Part shown: positions 35,734-44,059 of the stretch, one piece after another
Layout: every line of letters starts with the position of its first letter
Numbering within the stretch: position 1 is the stretch's first letter
From: Chloroherpetonaceae bacterium
GTDB lineage: Bacteria > Bacteroidota > Chlorobiia > Chlorobiales > Thermochlorobacteraceae
Length of the DNA: 64,000 bases
Direction of reading: 5' to 3'
NCBI GenBank assembly: GCA_025056565.1
Contig: JANWWA010000005.1
Span: 130,460-194,459, forward strand
Notes under the pieces: generated by a model
Told to the model about the DNA's origin: nothing
The model's input: only the letters and a program-made list of their open reading frames with translations
Database searches by the model: none
Position numbers and translations under genes: made by a program

Positions 35734-35879
35734 CTGCAATCGCATAACCGATGTGACTAAAAGGTTAAGTGTTTCGTGAGCTGTGCTTTCCATACTGGAA
35801 AGGGGCGTATCAGAGCGTGTGAAACGAAGCAGCTTGCAAATGCCGTTTAACGGGCAGTTTTCAATCAAACCTATCCTGT

Positions 35880-36599
35880 ATGAAACTTGAAGGAAAAGTA
35901 GCTTTGATTACAGGGGCGAGTCGCGGAATTGGGCGAGCGGCAGCGATTCGCTTTGCCCGGGAAGGCGCAAAACTTGTTCTGGCTAGCCGTACTCAATCAG
36001 AGCTGGAAACGCTCGCCAAAGAAGTCTTTGATCTCTACGACACAGACGCACTGGTTGTGCCATGCGATGTTACAAAATCTGCCGAGGTGAAAGCTCTTGT
36101 AGAGCGCGCAGTCGCAACATTCGGCAGAATTGATATCCTACTTAACAGCGCAGGCGTAGGATACCTCAAACCTATCACAGAACTCACGGTAGAAGAATTT
36201 GATGAGATGGTCGATGTCAATCTTAAAGGCACATTCTATGCATCGAAATTCGTAAGTGAGGTAATGGTGAAGCAAAAGTCGGGACATATTATCAACCTGC
36301 CGGGCATTTTAGGCAAAGCGGTGATGCGAATGTCGTCAGGCTACTCGGCATCGAAGTATGGTGTAACGGGGCTTGCCAAAGCAATGACGCAAGACCTGAT
36401 GCGCGACGGCGTAAAGATTTCACTGCTGCACTTCGGCGGTGTCAATACCAGCTTCTGGGACAAAATCACAATGCGGGTGCAGCGCGAAAAAATGCTCACT
36501 GTTGACCAAGCCGCCGATATGGTATTGCTTTGTGCCACACAGCCTGACCAACTGGTGCTTGGAGAACTGGTGTTGCAACCCGAAAGTCATCAGCTCTGA
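35880..36599 (+). CDS. Short-chain dehydrogenase/reductase (SDR) lacking the catalytic serine
   Basis: This 239-residue Rossmann protein has the NAD(P) motif TGASRGIGRAAAIRFA, the NSAG motif (LLNSAGVGY) and the active-site YSASK. The residue 13 before that Tyr, which is the catalytic Ser of the classical SDR tetrad, is Gly (INLPGILGKAVMRMSSGY). A neighbouring serine is absent too, so either a displaced residue serves or activity is altered. The NADP-favouring ASRTQSE stretch is present at the end of beta-2. The fold otherwise matches 3-oxoacyl-ACP reductase-like oxidoreductases. The substrate is unknown. Its 3' end overlaps the convergent GT87 gene by 10 bp. Confidence 0.9.
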   Translation: MKLEGKVALITGASRGIGRAAAIRFAREGAKLVLASRTQSELETLAKEVFDLYDTDALVVPCDVTKSAEVKALVERAVATFGRIDILLNSAGVGYLKPITELTVEEFDEMVDVNLKGTFYASKFVSEVMVKQKSGHIINLPGILGKAVMRMSSGYSASKYGVTGLAKAMTQDLMRDGVKISLLHFGGVNTSFWDKITMRVQREKMLTVDQAADMVLLCATQPDQLVLGELVLQPESHQL

Positions 36600-37933
36600 G
36601 CAAGGCAGGGCTGGCTCTCAGCAAGAGGAGCACAGGCGGGCAAAAGCGCTGCCAAGCGAAAAAGTGCAGCTGCCGTGAGTGCAAGAATGACCAGAAAGCT
36701 ACCATAAGCCAGAAAGAACTTTGACCAATACCAGCCGATAAGGTCGGGGCTGGTAAGGAGTGTGATAGCAAATGCTGCACTCACAAGCCCTAAGAACCAT
36801 CTATCTCTGACTTTCCACTCTACGATTGCCGTTGCAATGTAGAGCCACGCAGGCAACAAAGCAACAAGGTGGTATTGATGCGATTGTGGCAAAAAAGCTG
36901 GCACAGTGGTGCACGCCAGTGCCACACCACCCCAGTCGTAAGGAATACCACCTTTCTGGCGATAGCAAGCGGCGTAGAGCACAATCAGTAGCAAAACAAG
37001 CCCAATGAGTGAGGCTTTGAGCACGCTAAGCCAGAGCTTAGGTAACTCAGCGATTGTAATAGAGTATAGGACACCATCTTGCTCAAAAGCAGCCGTATTG
37101 GTAAAAAGCCGAATCATCTGCGCAGAAAGAGAAATGTTGTCCGCTTGGAGAGCAATACCAGTGGGGTCAATGTGCTTAAAGGGCAGCTCAGTGGCAGTAG
37201 GTGCGTTTTTCAAAACGCGATGCACAATGAAGTATGAAAAAAGCTCCACATTGCGCTCTACTCCAAGAAACAGCGAGGGTAGAGCAATCCAGATAATGCC
37301 GCCGAAGGTAAGCAAACCAAGAAGTTTCCAGTCGCGCTTTGCAAGGTACCAAACACCCAGTGGCAGCGTGAGTAGCTTAAAGCAGATGCTAATGCCTAGC
37401 GTCATGCCGCCTAAAACTTCTTTTCCTTTTCGAACCAGCCAAAGCCCAAGCATCGTAGCGCTCATCACAATCAAGTTGACTTGCCCGCTTGAGATTTCAT
37501 AGAGAAGATAGCGTGAGCCTAACAGAATGGTGAGCGATGCAATAGCCCACTGAGTGGAAAGAGGAAGGGAACGAAACCGTTTGCCTGTCATCGCTTCGTA
37601 GCCAAGCAAGATGGAGATGCCAATGAGCAGTGTGTTCAGTGTGGCAAGCCAGAGTACATTGACCCAAATCGGGAGCGAGATAAACGGAATGAACACAATG
37701 CCAGACATCGGTGGGTAGACAAACATATAGCCATCTTCGGGGTCAATGTATGGATGCTCGCCCTTGTAGATGGATTCAGCAATATTGACAAAGATGTTAA
37801 TGTCGCCCTTGAGGCGTGTGTGAGACTGTATTTGCTTGTTGGAGCAGACGACGATAACGACCAGCGCTACAGCCCAAGCCAGTGTGCGCCAGAGCCACAG
37901 ATAGCGTTCAAATGAAAAACGCGCAGCTGTCAT
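36590..37933 (-). CDS. GT87-family (DUF2029) membrane glycosyltransferase
   Basis: A 447-residue polytopic protein with about ten transmembrane helices. The loop after helix 1 (KGDINIFVNIAESIYKGEHPYIDPEDGYMFVYPPMSGI) matches GT87/DUF2029, a GT-C group that includes polyprenol-phosphate-mannose-dependent mannosyltransferases; the Asp in GDI and the Tyr-Pro-Pro are typical. It probably adds a hexose from a lipid carrier on the periplasmic side. Its start codon overlaps the upstream htrA stop by 4 nt (ATGA), so the two are translationally coupled. Confidence 0.87.
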   Translation of the reverse strand: MTAARFSFERYLWLWRTLAWAVALVVIVVCSNKQIQSHTRLKGDINIFVNIAESIYKGEHPYIDPEDGYMFVYPPMSGIVFIPFISLPIWVNVLWLATLNTLLIGISILLGYEAMTGKRFRSLPLSTQWAIASLTILLGSRYLLYEISSGQVNLIVMSATMLGLWLVRKGKEVLGGMTLGISICFKLLTLPLGVWYLAKRDWKLLGLLTFGGIIWIALPSLFLGVERNVELFSYFIVHRVLKNAPTATELPFKHIDPTGIALQADNISLSAQMIRLFTNTAAFEQDGVLYSITIAELPKLWLSVLKASLIGLVLLLIVLYAACYRQKGGIPYDWGGVALACTTVPAFLPQSHQYHLVALLPAWLYIATAIVEWKVRDRWFLGLVSAAFAITLLTSPDLIGWYWSKFFLAYGSFLVILALTAAALFRLAALLPACAPLAESQPCLAQS

Positions 37934-39144
37934 TGCTTCTCGAGTTTGACCGCAATCTCCAGCATTTTCCTATCTCTAATGACCTTGAGCTTCAAGATGT
38001 CGCCAGCACGAAGTTCACGCACGGCAAACATCAGCTCCTGCTCATTGCGCACCTTTTGACCATCGGCTTCCACGATAATATCGCCAACCTTCACGCCGGC
38101 ACGGTCAGCTGTGGAACCTTTCTCCACATTAACCACCACTACACCTTGACCTTGCTCAACGCCGAAATATCTTGCCAGTTGCGGCGTGAGGGCTTGCACC
38201 GAAATACCTGTCTTGAACGAGCGCTCAATTCTGCCCTTTGCTTTCAGCTCCTCGACGATTTTCTTAACGCGATTGATGGGGATAGCAAAGCCAATTCCGA
38301 TTGAGCCAGCGCCACCACCTGTGTAGATGAAGGTGTTGACGCCGATGACTTCTGCATTCGCATTTAGGAGTGGGCCGCCGCTGTTGCCACTGTTGATAGC
38401 TGCATCGGTCTGAATCATATCGCGGTAGGAGCGACCTTGCACATCAGGGAAATTCAGTCCAGTGGAGCTAACGACACCAACGGTTACGATAGGCTTATTG
38501 CTAATTTCAAAAAGTCCGAATGGATTGCCCATTGCAATTGTCCACTCACCTACAATGACATCATCAGAGTCTCCAAGCTTCAATGCAGGGAATGGACCGC
38601 CGTCGTCGACTTTGAGCAGTGCAATGTCGGTGAGGTCATCGGCTCCCACCAGACGTGCATGATGCTGCTTGCCATCAATGGTGGTAACGACAATTTTTGC
38701 GGCGTTGCCTGCCACGTGAGAATTAGTAACAATGTAGCCGTCGGAGGAAATAAAAAATCCAGAGCCTAAACTTTTCACCTCTTGCCGCAAGATTTGATTG
38801 CGGCGACGCATAAAAGGGCCGAAGAAAGGGTCATCTTCAAAGAAGAAACTGAAAGGGTCGCGCACTTGATACTCCCGCACCTCTGTAACGTTGATGCCTA
38901 CCACTGAAGGACTGGCAACGGCAACGGCATGCGTGATCGCATTGTGGCGAGAGCGCGTAATGTCGTCAGCCTGAGTCTGTGCATAAAGCGAACTTGGGCT
39001 GGCAAAGTGCTCAATGCGGTCTTTTTCCGATGCTCTAACTTCGGTGCGTGCTTCATCTGGCTTTCGCTCAAGCACGCAAGCTGCCATAGCAGTCAGTCCC
39101 GAAACAAGCAAAAGTGGCAACAGATGTTTGATGTGGTGTGTCAT
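37930..39144 (-). CDS. HtrA-type serine protease with one PDZ domain, predicted lipoprotein
   Basis: A 404-residue Do-family protease, different from degQ at 21159. The N-terminus is a lipoprotein-like signal (LPLLLVSGLTAMAAC, Cys23) rather than a membrane anchor. The protease domain has His143 (YIVTNSHVAGN), Asp173 (DDLTDIALLKVD) and Ser255 (NSGNSGGPLLN). A 30-residue acidic and aromatic linker with RDPFSFFFEDDPFFG lies before it. One PDZ domain (about residues 305-400) contains QALTPQLARYFGV. The single PDZ and lipid anchor suggest a role in the outer part of the envelope. Coupled to the GT87 gene by a 4-nt overlap. Confidence 0.94.
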   Translation of the reverse strand: MTHHIKHLLPLLLVSGLTAMAACVLERKPDEARTEVRASEKDRIEHFASPSSLYAQTQADDITRSRHNAITHAVAVASPSVVGINVTEVREYQVRDPFSFFFEDDPFFGPFMRRRNQILRQEVKSLGSGFFISSDGYIVTNSHVAGNAAKIVVTTIDGKQHHARLVGADDLTDIALLKVDDGGPFPALKLGDSDDVIVGEWTIAMGNPFGLFEISNKPIVTVGVVSSTGLNFPDVQGRSYRDMIQTDAAINSGNSGGPLLNANAEVIGVNTFIYTGGGAGSIGIGFAIPINRVKKIVEELKAKGRIERSFKTGISVQALTPQLARYFGVEQGQGVVVVNVEKGSTADRAGVKVGDIIVEADGQKVRNEQELMFAVRELRAGDILKLKVIRDRKMLEIAVKLEKQ

Positions 39145-39310
39145 AGTTGCAGAGATTTTGCGCCGTGAAATACGCAGGCACTTAGCAAGAGGTTTCTAAC
39201 TGTATGGGCAAAGTCCCACTCTAAGCGAAGATCTACTCTACCTGTTCCACCTGCAAGGAAGGAAAGCAGAAGCAAAGTAGGCGGAATGAGGCTTTGCTGA
39301 CTAGCGCGCA

Positions 39311-39832
39311 TCAATACGAGGCAATGGATTCTTTGGCTTTGCTGAATGCAGAAAGACCCATAAATGACAACCCAAAGAGAAGATTGACGCTAACAAGCGT
39401 TGTGTAAAGTTTATGCAAGCGATTAAATTCATCTCGGAGGGGCTGCTTGGCAGGGTCAAAGTTGTCGAAGTCTTTAATTTCTACAAGGCGCAGGTGCTCC
39501 ATTTGCTCCGTAAGAAACTTGCCGTAGCCGATAAGCAGCACAATCATCACGCCTAATAGCACGGTTTTGATAATTCGCACTGTATTACGGCTTTCAGCTT
39601 GCGAGAGAAAATAGATAGCTGCAACGCTCATCAAAACAGCACCAGCAGCTTCGAGAAGATTAAGGCGTGCAAGAATTTTGCCATTCAGATGCCCCGCTAA
39701 GTTAATGCTTCCTGCTTCGCGGAACACTGTGCCTGCAACCGCAAAGGCAAACATGACAATCGCACCAACCCACAGTGCGTTGCCAAGCGATTCCAGAAAG
39801 GTGAAAAGACCGTTTAGCACAGGCTTGTTCAT
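39311..39832 (-). CDS. DUF4149 (TMEM205-like) membrane protein
   Basis: This 173-residue protein has four transmembrane helices (about 10-35, 55-78, 85-105 and 140-160). The pattern LWVGAIVMFAFAVAGTVFR followed by GHLNGKILARLNLLEA, and a late Leu-His-Lys-Leu (NRLHKLYTTLVSVNLLFGL), fit DUF4149/TMEM205-like proteins. Function unknown. It lies 5 bp after the TauE-like gene at the end of the polysaccharide operon, probably a co-transcribed passenger. Confidence 0.72.
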   Translation of the reverse strand: MNKPVLNGLFTFLESLGNALWVGAIVMFAFAVAGTVFREAGSINLAGHLNGKILARLNLLEAAGAVLMSVAAIYFLSQAESRNTVRIIKTVLLGVMIVLLIGYGKFLTEQMEHLRLVEIKDFDNFDPAKQPLRDEFNRLHKLYTTLVSVNLLFGLSFMGLSAFSKAKESIASY

Positions 39833-39837
39833 CTTGG

Positions 39838-40617
39838 TTATGGTGTTGATTGCAGTGTATCGTAGCCAAATTTAGCAATGATGACAAAAATCACGAGCAG
39901 AAAAAGTGTGCGAATAAAGGCGCTACCGCGTAGCATAGCGAGCCTTGTGCCCAACAGTGCCCCTAAGATGTTTGAGACCCCCATCGGCAAGCCAATCAGA
40001 TACAGCACGTGGCCGTGCAGACCAAAGTAAAGCACGGCTGCAAGGTTGGTGGAGAAATTCACCACTTTTGCCGTCGCTGAGGCGTGTAGGAAATCAAAGC
40101 CAAAAATGCTGATGAAAAGAAAAATGAGAAAACTGCCTGTGCCGGGACCGAAGAACCCGTCATAGAATCCCAGCACGAGGCCGACAAGAGCCGCATAGAA
40201 CAGCTCCTTTTGAGGAGAGAGCTTGGGACGATGCGCATCGCCAAAGTTTTTATGAGCAAGGGTGTAAAAGGCAACCGTAAGCAGAAGCAGCAAGATGACA
40301 GGACGCAACGTTTCCTTACGAAACAAACTCACAGTGCTGGCACCCAAAGCAGAGAAAAAGAACGCAGGAACTGCAGCAGCCAGCGCGACACGCCAATTGA
40401 GCAACAAGCTGCGTGCGTAACGCACAGTAGCAATGCTGGTGCCACAGATGGAAGAGAGTTTATTTGTGCCAAGAATCGGTGGCACATCAGTTTCAGGGGG
40501 CAAGACGATGAAGAGAGCAGGCAATTGCACTAGTCCGCCCCCGCCCACAATTGCATCAATAAAGCCAGCTATAAAGGCTGCGGCACACGCCCAGAGAAGC
40601 TCAGGTGAAAATTCCAT
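39838..40617 (-). CDS. TauE/SafE-family (TSUP) anion exporter
   Basis: The 259-residue product starts at ATG 40617; a TTG two codons upstream is possible. The typical TSUP repeat is seen twice: AAFIAGFIDAIVGGGGLVQLPAL at residues 10-32 and ALVGLVLGFYDGFFGPGTGSFLIF near 145. About eight helices. Relatives export sulfite, sulfoacetate or other organic anions. Here it lies 2 bp after the GT4 stop in the polysaccharide operon, which suggests co-expression, not a known sugar role. Confidence 0.88.
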   Translation of the reverse strand: MEFSPELLWACAAAFIAGFIDAIVGGGGLVQLPALFIVLPPETDVPPILGTNKLSSICGTSIATVRYARSLLLNWRVALAAAVPAFFFSALGASTVSLFRKETLRPVILLLLLTVAFYTLAHKNFGDAHRPKLSPQKELFYAALVGLVLGFYDGFFGPGTGSFLIFLFISIFGFDFLHASATAKVVNFSTNLAAVLYFGLHGHVLYLIGLPMGVSNILGALLGTRLAMLRGSAFIRTLFLLVIFVIIAKFGYDTLQSTP

Positions 40618-40619
40618 AG

Positions 40620-41828
40620 TCAAGTAAGTTGGGGCACTTGCTTGGCAGAGAGATACTCGAGATACATTTTTTCAACGGCATCGGTCATAAACGCAGTGGT
40701 AAATTCAGGGAAAGCGCGCTGGTGAGCATTTTCACCAAGCTGGCGGCGCAGTTCAGGTGCTTTGGCGAGCAAGATGATTTTTTCAGCCAGCAAACGAATG
40801 CTCTCACGGGTGATAGGTGAGGCTGGAATGAGAAAGCCATTTTGACCGTCGACAATCATCTCAGCTGCACCGTCCAAGTTGAAACACACAATTGGCTTGG
40901 CACTTGCCATGGCTTCTTGAATGACACGTGCCAAGCCTTCGTGTAGTGAAGTGTGCACAATCACATCACTGATACGAACTAACGCTGCAACCTCTGCGGG
41001 AGGTACAACGCCTGTAAAACGCACTGCGGTGTCTAACTGACGCTGCCTCACCAGCTGTCGCAACTGAGGTTCGTAGTCGCCACCCCCAACCAAAAGAAAC
41101 TTGGCGCTAGGTACGGCTTCTAAGATGTGTGGCGCAGCTTCTATCAAAAATTGATGCCCTTTGAGTTTGGTGAGACGAGAAATTTTAGCAACCACAAAAT
41201 CCGTGCTCTGAAAGCCAAATCGTGCCGCATACTTCGCCCTTAGCGCCTCCACGTTGTCGCATGGCTGAAAAAACGATTCATGCAGACCGCTACGAATAAC
41301 ACGATATTGTTCAGGCTGACCGATACGCTGCTGCAAGTGTCGCTCAATCATTGTTTGTGAGACACTGGCAAAGGCAGTCGTAAAGCGTGCGGCAAAACGC
41401 TCTAAGCCAATAAAAAGCCTCCGCAAAACTGGAGGCTGATGGGCGTGAAATGAAAGCAGATGCAAAGTGTGAAAGACCAGCGGCACCCCTGCAAGCCGTG
41501 CAGCAAGTCGCCCCAAAATACCAGCTTTGGCAGTGTGCGTGTGCACAATGTCAAACCTGCCCTGCTGAATGAAACGGTAAAGGTCTAAGAATGCACGCAA
41601 GTCGCGCAAAGGGCTGATTTCCTTAACAAGGTCAGGAAAGAGCGTTACAGGCACGCCCGACGCAGCAGCTTCGCTAAGCAAACTGCCTTCAGCAGGCACA
41701 TGGTAACCTGTGGCAATTTCCACTTCGTAGCCTTTTTCCTGTAAGCCTTTCGCCAAAGCTAGCGTGCCTTCCGTTGCGCCACCAATGCTAAAGACCGTGA
41801 TGATGTGTAAGATTTTCGGTTTTCGCAT
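40620..41828 (-). CDS. GT4-family glycosyltransferase
   Basis: The 402-residue product starts at ATG 41828, whose A is the last base of the stop of the upstream GT2 gene (TGATG), fixing the start. The N-terminal half has KILHIITVFSIGGATEGTLALAKGL, the acceptor-side loop of GT-B transferases, and HTHTAKAGILGRLAARLAGVP. The C-terminal donor domain has LVGGGDYEPQLRQLVRQ, and the EX7E signature is HTSLHEGLARVIQEAMASAKPIV. It is a retaining cytoplasmic transferase adding a sugar to the repeat unit of the polymer. Specificity is unknown. Confidence 0.93.
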   Translation of the reverse strand: MRKPKILHIITVFSIGGATEGTLALAKGLQEKGYEVEIATGYHVPAEGSLLSEAAASGVPVTLFPDLVKEISPLRDLRAFLDLYRFIQQGRFDIVHTHTAKAGILGRLAARLAGVPLVFHTLHLLSFHAHQPPVLRRLFIGLERFAARFTTAFASVSQTMIERHLQQRIGQPEQYRVIRSGLHESFFQPCDNVEALRAKYAARFGFQSTDFVVAKISRLTKLKGHQFLIEAAPHILEAVPSAKFLLVGGGDYEPQLRQLVRQRQLDTAVRFTGVVPPAEVAALVRISDVIVHTSLHEGLARVIQEAMASAKPIVCFNLDGAAEMIVDGQNGFLIPASPITRESIRLLAEKIILLAKAPELRRQLGENAHQRAFPEFTTAFMTDAVEKMYLEYLSAKQVPQLT

Positions 41829-42739
41829 CAGTAGCGGTTCAACGCAATAACGGTTTTGAGAATCATATTGTCCAGCCAAGAAGCGCGCCGCACGTCGCCT
41901 GTAAAAAGATAGGCGAGACGAGAGGTAAGGCGCTGCTTGGAGCGTAAAAAGCGTGCTAAGATGCGACGCTCTTTTTCAGCAAGGGCAGTGCCAAAGCAGC
42001 GCTCAAACTCTGTAGCTTGCTCAGTGAGCCGAAAAATACGGCTGTTGCCACGAATGAAACTTTGCCAGTGCCGATGGAGCTTATCCCAAGTGGTCGCAGT
42101 GGCGCCGATTGTATTTCGAGCGTGCTGTCGGTATTTCAGGGTAGGGGTCTCATCATAGAGAAGTTTGCCGAAAGCAGAAAGCACAAGGTAAATCCACCAA
42201 TCGTGCATAATCGTGCGCACTGGCAAAGCAGAAAGCAACAGTGTGCGAGCTGCACGGTTCAAGACCATTGTGCACCCTGTGGCTTGGTTTTGCACCAATG
42301 CATTTGCAAATCCAATACGCACCGCACGCGGCGAGAGTGCAAGGGGACGCAAGTTGGCATCGACAATTTCAAAGCGGGAGAAATAAAGGAGCGGCTGTGT
42401 GTCGTCTTCTTGCTGCAGTCGCTCAACAGCGCGCTGCAATTTATCGATGTGCCAGACATCATCTTGGTCGCATAGTGCAAAGTAGTCAGCCCGCTCGTCA
42501 GCATTAGCTAAAAGCCAGAAGTAACTTTTTGCAGCTCCTAAGTTTTCACCAAAGAAAAGTTGCATTGCCTTGTGCTGTGCGGCATACTGCTCAAGCAGCG
42601 CACGCGTGCCATCGCTGGAGCCATCGTCGCGCACCCACAGACAAAAAGCTGGATAACTTTGGCGCAAAATGCTATCCAGTTGCTCGGCTAAATATGCCTC
42701 GCCATTGTAGGTGGAAAGCAAGATGCATACTTGTTTCAT
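41828..42739 (-). CDS. GT2-family glycosyltransferase
   Basis: The 303-residue product from ATG 42739 has the GT-A nucleotide-sugar fold: ILLSTYNGEAYLAEQLDSILRQSYP, then DDGSSDGTRALLEQYA (donor site), CDQDDVW (metal-binding DxD-like), and HDWWIYLVLSAFGKL in the acceptor half. It resembles rhamnosyltransferase-type GT2 enzymes. A start at 42772 is also possible but overlaps the upstream GT4 gene. The member acts in the exopolysaccharide operon. Confidence 0.9.
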   Translation of the reverse strand: MKQVCILLSTYNGEAYLAEQLDSILRQSYPAFCLWVRDDGSSDGTRALLEQYAAQHKAMQLFFGENLGAAKSYFWLLANADERADYFALCDQDDVWHIDKLQRAVERLQQEDDTQPLLYFSRFEIVDANLRPLALSPRAVRIGFANALVQNQATGCTMVLNRAARTLLLSALPVRTIMHDWWIYLVLSAFGKLLYDETPTLKYRQHARNTIGATATTWDKLHRHWQSFIRGNSRIFRLTEQATEFERCFGTALAEKERRILARFLRSKQRLTSRLAYLFTGDVRRASWLDNMILKTVIALNRY

Positions 42740-42756
42740 CTCCAAAGTGCCAAAGG

Positions 42757-44037
42757 CTATCCGTTTTTGCATGAACGGTAAGACGCCAAAGTTAGCCGCT
42801 CATAGTCGTCTATCAAAGTTTGCGCAACCTGTTCAATGCGAAAATGCGCTTCCACAAATGCACGGGCTTCGAGCGAAAGGGTCTGGCGCAAGTAAGAATC
42901 GCTCAGCAGCGAAAGAATGTGCTGACTGAATGCATCTGCATCGCTGGCAAGTAGCACAGCTTTTCCGTCTGGTGCGCCAATACCTTCGTTTGCAATGGGT
43001 GTGGCAACTGTGGGCACGCCGTGTGCAAGTGCCTCAAGAAGTTTCACAATAACGCCGCCGCCTACAAAAAGTGGCACCAGTGCTGCAGTGGCTTCAGCAT
43101 AAAATGCACTCAGGTCAGGCTGGTAGCCATGGAACTGCATTGAAACGCCTTCACTCCAACGAAGCACGGACGACGGAGCACCTTTGCCAACAATATGCAA
43201 GGTCGCAGTAGGCACTTTCTGCCACACTTTTGGCATCACCTCGAAGCGCAAAAATTTGACCGCTTCAAGATTTTCAGGGCGATGCATCGCACCGACGAAG
43301 AGCAACTGTTGTCCAGAGCGCTGCATGGGCACAGGGCACGGCAAAACATCAAGACCAGCGCGCCGCACACCGACGCAAAGACGGGTGTCTAATTGCCGAA
43401 GCAGCGCAGCATCAAATTCTGAGAGGGCATAAATTTTCTTCAAATGCCGATATGCCGCCAGCTCTGCCCGACGCAGTGCATAATACTTTGCCCAGCAAGC
43501 CAAACGATGAAAACCGTTTGCTCGCTCAGCATAACGCTGAGCAGGTTTGAACTCTACATCGTGCGCTGCACCAACCGTAGTGCCAAATCCAGTAAGCCTT
43601 CTGGCAAAAAGCCGACAAAAGTGCCCATACTCCACCTGAATAATGTCGGGCTGCAGCGATTGCAAGATAGGCACAAGGGCCTGCCAGAATCGGGCTTGGT
43701 CAGGCTTTTGGCGCGCATAGATACCAAAGACACTTGCCCCATACTGCACAAGTGAACCGAGCAGCAACTGGATAGACGACCAAAAACTGGGCGTCTTTTC
43801 CCTCACTGGCAGCGGCGGCGCAACTTGGTCAGACGACTCAACTTTCTCTACTGCAAGCACTACTTCGACCCACTTTGAAAGTTGTGCAAGTGCCTGCTCT
43901 TCGCTTGGCTCATACATTGCAGCTAAGTAGATGTTGCACTGTGCACTGAGCGCCCTAAGCAGTGTGTAGAGCAATGTTGCGCCACCACTTGGCGCATTTG
44001 GATATGGAAGGTATGGCGTGATGACCAAAATGTTCAT
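42757..44037 (-). CDS. GT4-type glycosyltransferase
   Basis: A 426-residue GT-B protein from ATG 44037 (MNILVITPYLPYPNAPSGGATL); an upstream start at 44097 would run into wzx. The acceptor half has IIQVEYGHFCRLFARRL. The donor half has LLFVGAMHRPENLEAVKFL, LHIVGKGAPSS and the EX7E-like PLFVGGGVIVKLLEALAHGVPTVAT. This resembles the GT4 group around Stp1/WsaF-like enzymes. Placed 22 bp after wzx; it adds one sugar of the repeat unit. Confidence 0.9.
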   Translation of the reverse strand: MNILVITPYLPYPNAPSGGATLLYTLLRALSAQCNIYLAAMYEPSEEQALAQLSKWVEVVLAVEKVESSDQVAPPLPVREKTPSFWSSIQLLLGSLVQYGASVFGIYARQKPDQARFWQALVPILQSLQPDIIQVEYGHFCRLFARRLTGFGTTVGAAHDVEFKPAQRYAERANGFHRLACWAKYYALRRAELAAYRHLKKIYALSEFDAALLRQLDTRLCVGVRRAGLDVLPCPVPMQRSGQQLLFVGAMHRPENLEAVKFLRFEVMPKVWQKVPTATLHIVGKGAPSSVLRWSEGVSMQFHGYQPDLSAFYAEATAALVPLFVGGGVIVKLLEALAHGVPTVATPIANEGIGAPDGKAVLLASDADAFSQHILSLLSDSYLRQTLSLEARAFVEAHFRIEQVAQTLIDDYERLTLASYRSCKNG

Positions 44038-44059
44038 TGTGCATTGCTCTTTTCGAGTG

